Of a stretch of DNA of 64,000 nucleotides, positions 9,555 through 19,000 are shown piece after piece. Under the pieces are notes generated by a model. It did no database searches and was not told the origin of the DNA. It saw nothing but the letters and a program-made list of their open reading frames with translations. The DNA is from Saprospiraceae bacterium (GTDB taxonomy: Bacteria > Bacteroidota > Bacteroidia > Chitinophagales > Saprospiraceae). A program made the translations under genes and the position numbers. Position 1 is the first letter of the stretch. Each line of letters opens with the position of its first letter. The DNA lies in contig JADJTQ010000008.1 of NCBI GenBank assembly GCA_016711125.1, positions 1 through 64,000 of the forward strand, given 5' to 3'.

Positions 9555-9899
9555 TTGAACCGACTAAAAGATGATTTTATGAGGGCAGACTTTGAGCATT
9601 TGGTGGTGATTTCCTTCAACTATGGAATCGATTCTTTGGAACCCCTACATCAGTTGGGTGATAGATTGAGCTACTTAATGGATCAATGCGGTGATGGATA
9701 CTATGATGGTCATGAATTGGACATGGACGACACACATGGTAGTATATTTATTTATGGCAAGAATGCGGAGTATATCTATAAGAAGATTGAACCTGTTCTC
9801 TTTAATGTCGAGTGGATGGATGGGGCTACAATAAGTCTGCAATTTGGGAGAGTTTCTGATCAGGTAAAATCAATTGAATTTGTGCTTGAAAAAATCTAG
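9555..9899 (+). CDS. Conserved-looking small protein of unknown function
   Basis: The 114-residue frame (TTG at 9555, with an ATG at residue 9 in FMRADFEHL) encodes a soluble alpha/beta-looking protein with an acidic middle (CGDGYYDGHELDMDDTHGS) and no signal peptide or membrane segment. I do not recognise the family. A decayed second copy of its last 30 codons lies at 10732-10821, which supports the idea that this is a real gene that was once duplicated. Start choice is uncertain. Confidence 0.6.
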   Translation: MNRLKDDFMRADFEHLVVISFNYGIDSLEPLHQLGDRLSYLMDQCGDGYYDGHELDMDDTHGSIFIYGKNAEYIYKKIEPVLFNVEWMDGATISLQFGRVSDQVKSIEFVLEKI

Positions 9900-10043
9900 A
9901 AGTTCAGGATGCATCAGAAAAGCATTTTCCTGGATAGCGATTTCGTAAAATTTGGAGAAATCAATATAATCACGACAACTATTGAATGAGCAAGCAGTTC
10001 TCTAAATAGGCACTTGTTAAAAGTCAATATCGTTTTGAGTATA

Positions 10044-10390
10044 TTAAGTTACCGTTTTCACCTCGGTGTATTGGTTACTCTGCCCCAAGCTGTTTAGACC
10101 TACAAGCCTTGAAAAAAACCCATCTACCGGTGTATTTCTAGGTTCATGTTTTTTGAGGATCGCGAACAAATGCTGTTTATGAAGATTCTTAATAGCCGCA
10201 TTGCCCAATCTATTTCCATCTTTCCATATCATCCAGCCATCATCGATCAGTTTTCCAGCTCTTTTATCCAGCTGGAGTGGCTTCCTGGTTTGTGGCTACG
10301 AATATCTCTCCGACTTTAAAGTAGTCGACGATGTCTACATATGACCTCATGCGCTGGATATCCTAATCATTCGCGGTTTTTAGCTGTATA
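10044..10390 (-). pseudogene. Decayed coding remnant, unknown family
   Basis: Reading the minus strand, a coding-like segment (DIVDYFKVGEIFVATNQEA) runs in one frame from about 10350 to 10270, then switches frame into LIDDGWMIWKDGNRLGNA and continues to the stop at 10044. Together this looks like the remains of one gene with at least one frameshift and no start. I do not recognise the family. Confidence 0.4.
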
Positions 10391-10731
10391 CTTCAGAAAT
10401 GCTATTCTATCTCGCTTAGCGAACAAAACGCAACAATATCATGTCCTTGAAGTAAACCATGAGGTCTGGAAAGATCTTTCTTACGGATTTTGTGTTTGAG
10501 CTGCCCATGAAAGGATCTTGGGTGGCTTTTTTTTTGTGCCATTCATACAATGCATTTATAGACTTAAAGTGCCTATCTTAATGTAACTGTAACTAATTTG
10601 CATGGGAAGATCTAAAGATTTGTTAAATCTAATCTTTCGTCATTGAGCCGTCACTGAACCCTCTTGTCCTCTCTCGGGAAAATATCATATATGTCGGATA
10701 AAATCTCATCAGGGAGGAGGACTCACCTTTT

Positions 10732-10821
10732 TGGATGGATGGAACGACAGTATGTTTGCAATTTGGAGAGTTTATGCTCAGGTAAAATCAATCGAATTGT
10801 GGTAGAAAAAATCGAAAAGTA
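10732..10821 (+). pseudogene. Truncated duplicate of the 3' end of the gene at 9555-9899
   Basis: Bases 10732-10821 align with 9817-9899: both begin TGGATGGATGG, share GCAATTTGG(G)AGAGTTT and CAGGTAAAATCAAT, and end in a GAAAAAATC...TAG block. Small indels destroy the frame. It is the remnant of a partial tandem duplication. Confidence 0.65.
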
Positions 10822-11125
10822 GCGATAGTAGTTGATCATTTATTTATGGAAATACTTTTCAGCAAAGGTATTCTTGGATAAGGCTTCCACCTATGTGAGA
10901 AATCAATAAGGCCGATAGGAAATTAATGGACAGGCCCCTGGTTATCTATAGTGAGTCTCGTTGAAATATTGGACCTGTCGAATAGTAAAGAGTAAGAGAG
11001 AGCTGGGGTTTGGCAAGACTCATGGTGACTTTTAGATTCTGCGGCTTCTAAAAAACGAACAATTCCATAATTATTTAAAACTTACCTAAAGAGAACAGCG
11101 AAGACCCGACGAACAGCAGCAAATT

Positions 11126-12145
11126 TTATGTCGCGGATCTTTTTTGTTCCCAGCGCCAGGCACTCAACATAATATCATCCAGATTTCTTTGAGGAGTCCA
11201 ACCTATTAATTTATTTGCTTTCGTATAGTCCGCATAGACAGCGACAACGTCTCCGGGCCTGCGGTTTGTCAGAGAATAGTTTAATTTATTTCCGGAAACT
11301 TTTTCAAACGCATGGATTACTTCCAGTACGGTGCTTCCTGTGCCAGAACCCAAGTTGATGATCGTACCTGCATCTCTAGCTTTATTGTCTAACAAAAATT
11401 GTACTGAGCCCGTGTGTGCTGCCGCCAGATCCATGATATGAATATAATCTCGCACACAAGTGCCATCTCTGGTGGGATAATCTGAACCAAATACGGACAA
11501 TGCGTCTCTTTTACCCATCGCTGTTTCAGTAATGATGGGTACCAGATTATTGGCTATATTATGTGGCGATTCGCCCATTAAATTACTGCTGTGGGCTCCC
11601 GCTGGATTAAAATATCGCAAAATCACACTTTTAAATGTTGGATTCACTTTTAGAAAATCAAAAATGATTTGTTCGCATACCTGTTTGGTTTGGGCATAGG
11701 GAGATTCCGCCTCCTTTAGGGGAGTGCGTTCGGTGACAGGTAGTGATTCGGCATTTCCATAAACTGAGCATGAACTGGAAAAAATCAAATGGTGTACTTG
11801 ATATTGTTTTTGCAAGTAAAGAAGATTAATTAATCCTAATAAATTATTATGATAATAATGCAATGGATCAGAAACCGAATCTCCCACACTCTTCAAAGCC
11901 GCAAAATGAATAACCGAAGAAAAATCATTTTCCCTGAATACCTGTTCTAATTTTTGACGATCACACAGATCAATTGCATATTGTTGTATGGTTTGACCGG
12001 TGATTTCGGTGATCCGGTCATAACTTTGAGCATTGCTATTGATAAAGTTGTCGACACTTACCACTTGATGCCCTGATTCTATCAAGTCGATGATCGTATG
12101 ACTGCCGATATAACCAGCACCCCCAGTGACTAAAATCTTCTTCAT
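11126..12145 (-). CDS. galE: UDP-glucose 4-epimerase
   Basis: The enzyme interconverts UDP-glucose and UDP-galactose in the cytoplasm (Leloir pathway and sugar-nucleotide supply for glycans). At 339 residues it has the normal length. The NAD-binding TGGAGYIG is at residues 7-14, the catalytic serine region SSSCSVYG at 123-130, and the YxxxK pair is Y150/K154 (SPYAQTK). Family blocks LRYFNPAGAH, GTCVRDYIHIMDLA, NLGSGTGSTVLEV and RRPGDVVAVYAD follow in order. It is divergent from cysQ with 62 bases between the starts, and the two promoters appear to abut. Confidence 0.95.
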   Translation of the reverse strand: MKKILVTGGAGYIGSHTIIDLIESGHQVVSVDNFINSNAQSYDRITEITGQTIQQYAIDLCDRQKLEQVFRENDFSSVIHFAALKSVGDSVSDPLHYYHNNLLGLINLLYLQKQYQVHHLIFSSSCSVYGNAESLPVTERTPLKEAESPYAQTKQVCEQIIFDFLKVNPTFKSVILRYFNPAGAHSSNLMGESPHNIANNLVPIITETAMGKRDALSVFGSDYPTRDGTCVRDYIHIMDLAAAHTGSVQFLLDNKARDAGTIINLGSGTGSTVLEVIHAFEKVSGNKLNYSLTNRRPGDVVAVYADYTKANKLIGWTPQRNLDDIMLSAWRWEQKRSAT

Positions 12146-12159
12146 GCGATTGATTTGTA

Positions 12160-12167
12160 TACTTTTG
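12160..12167 (+). promoter_or_regulatory. -7 box (TACTTTTG) for cysQ
   Basis: TACTTTTG matches TAnnTTTG on the plus strand, 40 bases upstream of the cysQ start. It directly abuts the galE box on the other strand, so the two divergent promoters would compete for polymerase. Confidence 0.45.
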
Positions 12168-12175
12168 CAAATGTA
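12168..12175 (-). promoter_or_regulatory. -7 box (TACATTTG) for galE
   Basis: The minus strand reads TACATTTG, 23 bases upstream of the galE start. A TTTG lies about 17-18 bases further upstream on the same strand (at about 12192-12196), which could be the -33 element at slightly short spacing. Confidence 0.5.
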
Positions 12176-12207
12176 GGAGATAATTATTAATCAAATCGAA
12201 CATTACA

Positions 12208-12996
12208 GTGACGCTAGGTACACTCAAAGACCCATTATATCAGATCGCCAAAGATGCCGGAGCCGCCATTTTAGAAATTTATCAAGATCCATCGTTGTTT
12301 GAGGTCGACTACAAGTCTGATGCATCACCACTCACTGCAGCTGACCGTGCTGCCAACGATATTATCATAGAAGGGTTAAAAAGACTACCGGAAGGTTTTC
12401 CAATCATTTCGGAAGAAAGCAAAATGATACCTTATGAAGAGCGTAAGCACTTCGATTATTGCTGGCTGGTAGATCCATTGGATGGCACCAAAGAGTTCAT
12501 TAAGAGAAATGGTGAATTTACAGTGAATATTGCGCTCGTCAAGTCAGGTGATCCGGTTGCAGGCATTATTTATGTACCGGTGACTGGAGCATGCTATTTT
12601 GCTGCGCAAGAATTCGGAGCCTGGAGACTTGATAAAGAGGCTGACAAGGCGCTTCAGTGCAAACCTTTTGATATCAAACAGTCGGGTCTGAGAGTATTGT
12701 GCTCCCGTTCTCACTTGAGCTCGGCCACCAAAGAATATGTTGATCGACTTAACAATCCTAGCCTGGTGCCTCAGGGTTCTTCCTTAAAATTTACCGTGAT
12801 GGCAGAAGGTGATGGCGATGTGTATCCTCGTATCGGTCCGACCATGGAGTGGGACACTGCAGCAGCGCATGCACTTTTGAATGAAGCGGGGGGAGGTATT
12901 GTGGAGTTTGCGACGGGCAAACCGCTAACTTATAATAAACCTTCTTTGCTGAATCCTGACTTTGTTGCCTTTGGGAAGGGAAGTATTGAGATTTGA
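12208..12996 (+). CDS. cysQ: 3'(2'),5'-bisphosphate nucleotidase CysQ
   Basis: This inositol-monophosphatase-fold enzyme removes the 3'-phosphate from PAP/PAPS formed in sulfur assimilation, using Mg2+. At 262 residues it is full length. The metal ligands are visible: E69/E70 in ISEES, D89 and D92 in DPLDGTKEF (89-97), and D216 in EWDTAAAHAL. The GTKEF form is typical of CysQ rather than inositol monophosphatase. The start is a GTG at 12208; no better ATG lies nearby. It is divergent from galE. Confidence 0.93.
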   Translation: MTLGTLKDPLYQIAKDAGAAILEIYQDPSLFEVDYKSDASPLTAADRAANDIIIEGLKRLPEGFPIISEESKMIPYEERKHFDYCWLVDPLDGTKEFIKRNGEFTVNIALVKSGDPVAGIIYVPVTGACYFAAQEFGAWRLDKEADKALQCKPFDIKQSGLRVLCSRSHLSSATKEYVDRLNNPSLVPQGSSLKFTVMAEGDGDVYPRIGPTMEWDTAAAHALLNEAGGGIVEFATGKPLTYNKPSLLNPDFVAFGKGSIEI

Positions 12997-13137
12997 TACC
13001 AGCTATTTCGGGTTGTGAATATATCGATGGCCGAGTCGTATCGAGGTCAGGAGATCTAATCTAAGAACTTGGAACGTCGATCTTTAGATTAGGGAAGCTT
13101 CGGCTCTTCATCCTATGTCCGATGTGGAGTGCGCTTG

Positions 13138-13362
13138 TCATTTACGTTTCGGTACGGGGTCATATCCATGCCCGCCCCAGGGATGGCAACGAAAAATTCT
13201 TCTCAGCCCAAGCCAGGTTCCTTTCAGGATACCCCATTCTTCGATGGCTTCTACCGTGTAGTGAGAACAGGTCGGGGAAAAGCGGCAAGATGGTCGAATG
13301 AGGGGAGATATCGCCCATTGATAAAATTTAATTGGAAGTATGTAGATTTTTCGTAACCACAT
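13138..13362 (-). CDS. yidD: Membrane protein insertion efficiency factor YidD
   Basis: YidD is a small membrane-associated protein that helps YidC-dependent insertion of inner-membrane proteins. The 74-residue form starting at 13362 has the family pattern: an N-terminal amphipathic segment (IYILPIKFYQWAISP), then RPSCRFSPTCSHYTVEAI with C26 and C32, LRRIFRCHPWGGHGYDPVP with C59, and the short basic tail. A longer in-frame extension to 13485 overlaps the upstream gene and is not used. It lies 16 bases after the DUF6702 gene, so the two form an operon. Confidence 0.93.
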   Translation of the reverse strand: MWLRKIYILPIKFYQWAISPLIRPSCRFSPTCSHYTVEAIEEWGILKGTWLGLRRIFRCHPWGGHGYDPVPKRK

Positions 13363-13378
13363 ATTAAATAAAATAGAC

Positions 13379-13900
13379 TCAAAGTGTAATGGTTGCTTCT
13401 TGTTTTTTAATATCAAATAACAAAAACTCTTTTTTCTTGGTTGACCGGAACGAAACAATATTTTTTTGATCATCAAAAAGATCAATCAACAATTTATTTT
13501 GCATTTTAATTTCTTTCGGGTTAATGATTTCTTGACCTTCAAGGTAACACCAGATTGCAATGAGATCATCACTGTCTTCTTTACCCAGAAAACTAAATTG
13601 CACATTTCGACCATCGACAGCCATGATAAAATTTTGAGTTAAGTACTGACTGATCAGCGAGTCGGCGTTTTCCACTTCCTTTGAAGTAGATATGTACGGA
13701 TTTGGAAGTCCTGAATTTTGCATGGCAGCTTCCAGGTCGTCGATGAATAAATGAAGGCTGACCTCCATCGAACGATTGTTCTCATTGTAAAACACCTCTG
13801 CCTTGCTCAGGTGAAAAGCATGCATACTTTCACCCGGTGAGGGATTCCAGAGTGGTTGAAAAAAAACACTTAAAAAGATGAACACAAACATGCCAATCAA
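13379..13900 (-). CDS. DUF6702 family exported protein
   Basis: The 173-residue protein has an N-terminal hydrophobic segment (residues 1-17) and then the DUF6702 layout: a short MHAFHLSKAEVFYNENNRS block, SLHLFIDDLEAAM, a middle region around ISQYLTQNFIM, and a C-terminal beta-rich part ending in LLFDIKKQEATITL. DUF6702 proteins are envelope-associated proteins of unknown function restricted mainly to Bacteroidota. It precedes yidD in the same direction with 16 bases between them. Confidence 0.75.
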   Translation of the reverse strand: MIGMFVFIFLSVFFQPLWNPSPGESMHAFHLSKAEVFYNENNRSMEVSLHLFIDDLEAAMQNSGLPNPYISTSKEVENADSLISQYLTQNFIMAVDGRNVQFSFLGKEDSDDLIAIWCYLEGQEIINPKEIKMQNKLLIDLFDDQKNIVSFRSTKKKEFLLFDIKKQEATITL

Positions 13901-14080
13901 ATGGGATCAGTTGTAATACAAGAACCAGACGGACTAACTAAGAATTCCCAAGTCGGTATAAAAAATTTTACTGAATAATGCACTTTAGTATCACAGAAGT
14001 TTCATGTTTGCTAAACCTTTGGCAGAAAAATAGCTGGATATGACATGGGGAGGTAAGCATTTTTCGGGTTGCGAGCTTAT

Positions 14081-14185
14081 ACACCCCTTCAGGGGCCGGG
14101 GGCGACACCCCTTCAGGGGCCGGGGGCGACACCCCTTTCATCGTCGGCCGAAGCCTTGGCGAAAGGACCGAAGGGGCTGGGGGCG
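14081..14185. repeat. GC-rich tandem repeat, 24-bp unit
   Basis: Two exact 24-bp units (14081-14104 and 14105-14128; ACACCCCTTCAGGGGCCGGG then GGCG) are followed by a partial, expanded third unit to 14185 that again ends in GGGGCTGGGGGCG. Each unit contains the self-complementary core CCCCTTCAGGGG and can form a small hairpin. GC content is far above that of the flanks. It lies between two genes that point in the same direction (DUF6702 start side and ahcY end side). Confidence 0.75.
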
Positions 14186-14248
14186 TGGAGAGGATGGGCT
14201 TGCCATCTAGATGTATTATTCAGAAATTTCAAATTGATGATAACTAAA

Positions 14249-14281
14249 ATGCCACGAATTCTTCAAGAAGATTCGTGGCAT
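14249..14281 (-). terminator. Terminator of ahcY
   Basis: A perfect 11-bp inverted repeat (ATGCCACGAAT / ATTCGTGGCAT) with a partly self-pairing 11-base centre lies 22 bases downstream of the ahcY stop. On the minus strand it is followed by TTTTAG, which fits intrinsic termination. Confidence 0.75.
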
Positions 14282-14302
14282 CATTATAAAATACGGATAT
14301 GA

Positions 14303-15610
14303 TTAATAACGATAATAGTCGGGTTTGAATGGACCATTCGGTTCTACACCGATGTATTTGGCCTGCTCATCCGAAAGTTCCTCAAGCTCAACCCCGATTT
14401 TAGCCAGGTGCAATCTGGCCACCTCTTCATCCAAATGTTTGGGTAGCATATACACCTTGTTTTCATATTGGTCGGTATTTTGCCATAGTTCCAGTTGGGC
14501 CAGTACCTGATTGGTAAATGAATTTGACATCACAAAAGAAGGATGACCCGTGGCGCAACCCAGGTTGACCAAACGTCCCTCTGCCAACAAAATGATGTCT
14601 TTCTCACCCCATGTATACTTGTAGACCTGAGGTTTGATCTCGACCCTGCTGGCATTTTTCTTAAGCCATGCGACATCAATTTCATTATCGAAATGGCCAA
14701 TGTTGCAGACAATGGCTTTATCTTTCATGTCTTTGAAGTGATCTGATCTCACAACATCTTTATTACCGGTTGCCGTCACTATAATATTGGCTTCTTTGAC
14801 GGCATCGGCCATCTTCTTGACTTCATATCCATCCATCGCCGCTTGTAAGGCACAAATGGGGTCGATTTCGGTGACGATGACCCGGCAACCGGCACCCCTT
14901 AAAGAAGCGGCCGAACCTTTACCTACATCACCATATCCTGCCACTACAGCTACTTTGCCGGCCATCATGATATCTGTCGCCCGGCGAATGCTATCGACGA
15001 GTGATTCCTTACAACCATATTTATTATCAAATTTCGACTTGGTCACTGAATCATTAATGTTGATAGCGGGCAGTGGCAAAGTTCCATTTTTCATTCGTTC
15101 ATAAAGACGGTGTACGCCTGTCGTTGTTTCCTCACTGATACCTTTGATGCCGTCTACCAGTTCCGGAAATCGATCCAACACCATATTGGTTAGATCGCCA
15201 CCGTCATCAAGGATCATGTTCAATGGTTGTCCATCTTCAAAAGCGAACAGCGTTTGCTCGATGCACCAATCAAATTCTTCTTCGTTCATGCCCTTCCAGG
15301 CAAAAACTGGAATACCTTCTTTTGCTATTGCTGCAGCGGCGTGATCCTGAGTAGAAAAAATGTTGCATGACGACCAGCTTACCTGGGCACCTAATTCGAT
15401 CAGGGTCTCAATCAGTACGGCAGTTTGGATGGTCATATGCAGGCAACCGGCAATCCGGGCATCCGCCAAAGGCTTTGATTTGCCGTATTTCTTCCGCAAG
15501 GCCATCAAACCCGGCATCTCTGCCTCTGCCAGTTCAATTTCCAACCGGCCCCAGGAGGCCAGCTTAATGTCCTTTACTTTGTAGGTTAGTTTTTCTGTGG
15601 TAGAATTCAT
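14303..15610 (-). CDS. ahcY: Adenosylhomocysteinase
   Basis: The enzyme hydrolyses S-adenosylhomocysteine to adenosine and homocysteine in the cytoplasm, removing the product inhibitor of SAM-dependent methylation. It is full length (435 residues). The NAD-binding motif GYGDVGKG is at 225-232, DDGGDLT at 136-142, the substrate-proximal NDSVTKSKFDNKYG at 186-199, and the C-terminal block ends in the family tail FKPDYYRY. A -7 box lies 36 bases upstream, and a strong hairpin follows the stop. Confidence 0.97.
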   Translation of the reverse strand: MNSTTEKLTYKVKDIKLASWGRLEIELAEAEMPGLMALRKKYGKSKPLADARIAGCLHMTIQTAVLIETLIELGAQVSWSSCNIFSTQDHAAAAIAKEGIPVFAWKGMNEEEFDWCIEQTLFAFEDGQPLNMILDDGGDLTNMVLDRFPELVDGIKGISEETTTGVHRLYERMKNGTLPLPAININDSVTKSKFDNKYGCKESLVDSIRRATDIMMAGKVAVVAGYGDVGKGSAASLRGAGCRVIVTEIDPICALQAAMDGYEVKKMADAVKEANIIVTATGNKDVVRSDHFKDMKDKAIVCNIGHFDNEIDVAWLKKNASRVEIKPQVYKYTWGEKDIILLAEGRLVNLGCATGHPSFVMSNSFTNQVLAQLELWQNTDQYENKVYMLPKHLDEEVARLHLAKIGVELEELSDEQAKYIGVEPNGPFKPDYYRY

Positions 15611-15645
15611 CTATTGAAGATTTTTATTAAAATTTTTTGCGAGTG

Positions 15646-15653
15646 CAAAGGTA
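15646..15653 (-). promoter_or_regulatory. -7 box (TACCTTTG) of ahcY
   Basis: The minus strand reads TACCTTTG, matching TAnnTTTG, 36 bases upstream of the ahcY start. No obvious SAH- or SAM-riboswitch fold was seen in the short leader. Confidence 0.5.
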
Positions 15654-16075
15654 AGAAAAGTCCAGATCACATGCCATGAATTGGGATCTCTTTCCATGCC
15701 CTTTCAATTTTAACGAACGTTCGAAATCTCCTTTTGTTCACCCGCAGATCAATCATCGTACTCCTGGACGTTGAATCGATCTGCAAGGGTATTATTTCAT
15801 CAGAGAATGGAAGGCTAAAATCACATAACTCCTCTGCTAATCTGATAAAAGACCGTCTTTTTGGTAAATCTGATTGTGCAGTAAGGTAATCTGATTACAG
15901 ATATATTATTTATTTTTACAGATATATTATTTATTTATATATCTTAGCCCTGCGATAGATCTGACCCCCTCATTGTGTACTAAAACAATTGCATTTCGAC
16001 CCCTTGAATTCCAAAATATTTGGCATATGTCCTTTCAAGATTAAAAAACCTGGCAGGGCATCTTGATATCAAGAT
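15654..16075. other. Divergent intergenic region before the first giant gene
   Basis: No gene is seen. It contains the AT-rich direct repeat at 15897-15938 and presumably the promoter of the giant gene, although I could not pick a clear -7 box. Confidence 0.4.
15897..15938. repeat. 21-bp direct repeat, AT-rich, two copies
   Basis: ACAGATATATTATTTATTT occurs at 15897 and again at 15918, giving two adjacent 21-base units that differ only in the last bases. It lies about 140 bases upstream of the giant gene and may be a regulator binding site or simply low-complexity sequence. Confidence 0.6.
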
Positions 16076-19000
16076 ATGAAGTTGCCAACTGGACATCTAA
16101 AAATCGAGCTCAAGAAATTGTTTATGATGAACGCTATTCCATCCCATGTTTTTAAACCGGTCTCTTCCAAAGGGATCAGAGCCAGAGTGCTAATTTCAAT
16201 TCTTTTTATCCTGGGGATTTCAAGCTTGTTGGCCCAATCCGTTGACATCGCATTGGAACAGCCAATTAGCCTGTCTCAATGTGGATCGGCTGAAACTGTG
16301 TGTATATCCCTGGAGAACCTGAGTGCAACGGACTCTATCAAAGATCTACGAGCCAGGTTTATCCTGCCTCAGGGGATGATAGTCGGAAACCTAATCTCAA
16401 AAACCGCGCAACCTGTGAACTATATAGGCAGTTCTGATACGATCAAACTGGCTGATCTGTTTCTTACTCCTGCCGATAAGGTTGCTTCTTTTTCAGTGGA
16501 TCTGTCGCTAACCTGTGATATAACATCCCAGTCTGCTTCCTATAGTTTGGAGATCTTTTATGAACCGACAAGTCTGGGCGACAGTGTTGATTCAGAAAGC
16601 AGTAGCAGTATCCAATTGCAAAGTGCTGACCTTTCGATTCCCAATTCGATTCCTGCTATAATTTATGGCTATGATGGTCTGATTGACACCATTGTGACCA
16701 GTATTGCCAATGGAGGTAATGGCGCTTTAGATAGCTTTTATTACTGTGTGTCAAATAATAATCCAAATGCAGTCCTGACGGCGATTCTGTTCAACGGCAC
16801 GCCCCTGCTTCCTTCCACCCAGTCACTTGTGGGATTCGATTGTTTTAGAGCGCCATCTATAGGAGTTAATCAGCAGCTTATTTTTGAAGAAATCTGGATG
16901 ATCGTGGACTGTATGTCACCATCGCAGCCAATTTTGCGAAGAGCACAATACGGTTGCCAGGGAGATTTTGATTGTCAGGCAAAACCGCAAACCGTGTTTC
17001 CATCCACATCAATTATTTATGATGTTGCGATCCCGATTCTGACTACTAGAAATGTCAGTGTCACCAGACCGGCTTGTTATTCAGAAGTATCTGGTCAGTC
17101 GGTCATGGAAATCATCAATACAGGTACCGCTCCTGCTCAAAATATTGTTACAACCATATCCGTAGGCTCCGGTTATATCGATTTGGCTGGATATGCGGTA
17201 CAATATGTCAATGGAGCTGATCCGGAAATGATCGTGGAGCGCGTTAATTTTTCGACAAGCTGTGGCATTAGTCTTCTGCAGTCAGTTACCGATACGATTA
17301 AAAATGTATTCTTACTGCCCAATGATACACTCCGGATCACTTATTTTACCATTGGCGATTGCGTATGTAACAACTGTGACATCCGGGGAATATACGAAAG
17401 TACTTACTCAGTGGTCAGTTATACGACCCCATGTGAATTAACCATTAATGCGATAAGTTCGAGTGCGAATGGAGCTTACAACGCCTTCATAGATGGTTAT
17501 GTCGAAGGTCCCTTCGATCTAAATGCTGGTGCAACCGGTACCATGGAGTACCCCATCGCATCATGGGATCTTGACTGGTTTACTGACCCTGGATATCCCA
17601 ATGCGTTCATGGAAACAACTATCACCATCGATTGTGGTGTCGATTATCTTACAGGCACTGCTTCGTTAGTCGATAAGAATGGTCTAATCTTTCCACTTTG
17701 TCTCGAAGATTATAACGATCAGGAGATGATTGGGAATGGAATGGATACATTAATTCTGCGATGGTGTGCCAGTGATCTGCCTTCAGGATTTATCATCGGT
17801 CCCAATGCCAAATTGCAATTTGACGTAATAGCTGATTGCGACGAAAAACCACTACCAATGAACTGCTCCAATCCCCGGTTCATTGTTAATGTGACGCAAG
17901 TCACCGAATTGGTCATTGATCCAACCTGCATGGCCAGTTGCACCAGGCAAAAGATTTGGCAGGCCGATGATTTTGAGATATATACCTACTGCCCAAATGC
18001 AGGTTGCTCATGCGATGGCATTGTCTTTAACCAATTTACCCTGGAAAGGCAAACCTATGGCTTGGGCGATAACAATGACGATCAGGTGCCTGATGGACCA
18101 CTTAATCTGAATAATTTACAATTAGACCGTTTTTTACCGGGCGACACCATCAAAGCTACTTACTCCGGGGTGATTAGCGATCCGATGAATATGAGTCTGC
18201 AGTTCGGATTTGCAGAGTTATTTTTTAATCACAACCAATTTACTCCCATTGCAGCGGATGTACGGATCGTCGATTTCAGTGGGCCGACCACGTATGACTG
18301 TGCGAATCCACAAGTTCTCCTTAATTCATTAAATAATTCGATCAGGGTAAATTTTTCCAGTGCAAGTCTGAATGGATTCGGTTGTGGGCTGCCCGCAGTT
18401 TTTGATTTTGACGATGGTGATTCCATTCGGGTCTGTCTCTACTTCCAAATTAAAAATCAAATCAGTGAACCCACCGAGCTGCAATTTTACAACACAAAAT
18501 TTTATGTATCTGACCTTGACTATGGATTAGGGACGGAATATCAATGTAACAATCGAAGAGGTGTCCTTACTCAAATAGGCGTATTTGATAATACATCCCG
18601 ATCGTTCGGATCATTTGGTGCATGTGATCTGCCCAATTGGAATATCCGGGAAAACCGGTATTTCGGTTACCAGCAAGTAGATGAATTTCCCAATGAAATC
18701 AGGTCTCTGGGTATTCCAAGGCAGGTGATCATGAATAAGCCACCGGAATATGCCTACCGGCTGGGTTCCTTTGGGGTTCGACTGAGCCAAACGATTTTAC
18801 CTGCACATAATGTCGTCAATTTTCCCTCAGGTGTCATAGATCCGGGCTTTTTTATTGAGTCCGGTGATCAGTTAATTTTCCTGGCAGAAGCATATTTTAA
18901 TAGCCTCGGAGATGCTGAAATACCTCCCGACGAAGGCTATCAGTTTACCTTTTATCCAAAATTGCAAGGGACCTGCATGTCGATGGCTGGCAATTTTCAG

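Larger units (their letters stand above)
9900..11125. other. 1.2-kb gene-poor region with decayed remnants
   Basis: There is no intact gene. Two coding-like remnants are listed separately: a minus-strand remnant at 10044-10390 and a partial copy of the preceding gene at 10732-10821. The downstream flank of that partial copy (about 10855-10910) also resembles the flank at about 9910-9970, so the duplicated block was larger than the gene tail. No RNA gene was recognised. Confidence 0.5.

Noticed and set aside
13001..13137. tRNA-like folding between cysQ and yidD
   Set aside because: There are inverted repeats, but no T-loop consensus or anticodon arm of the right size.
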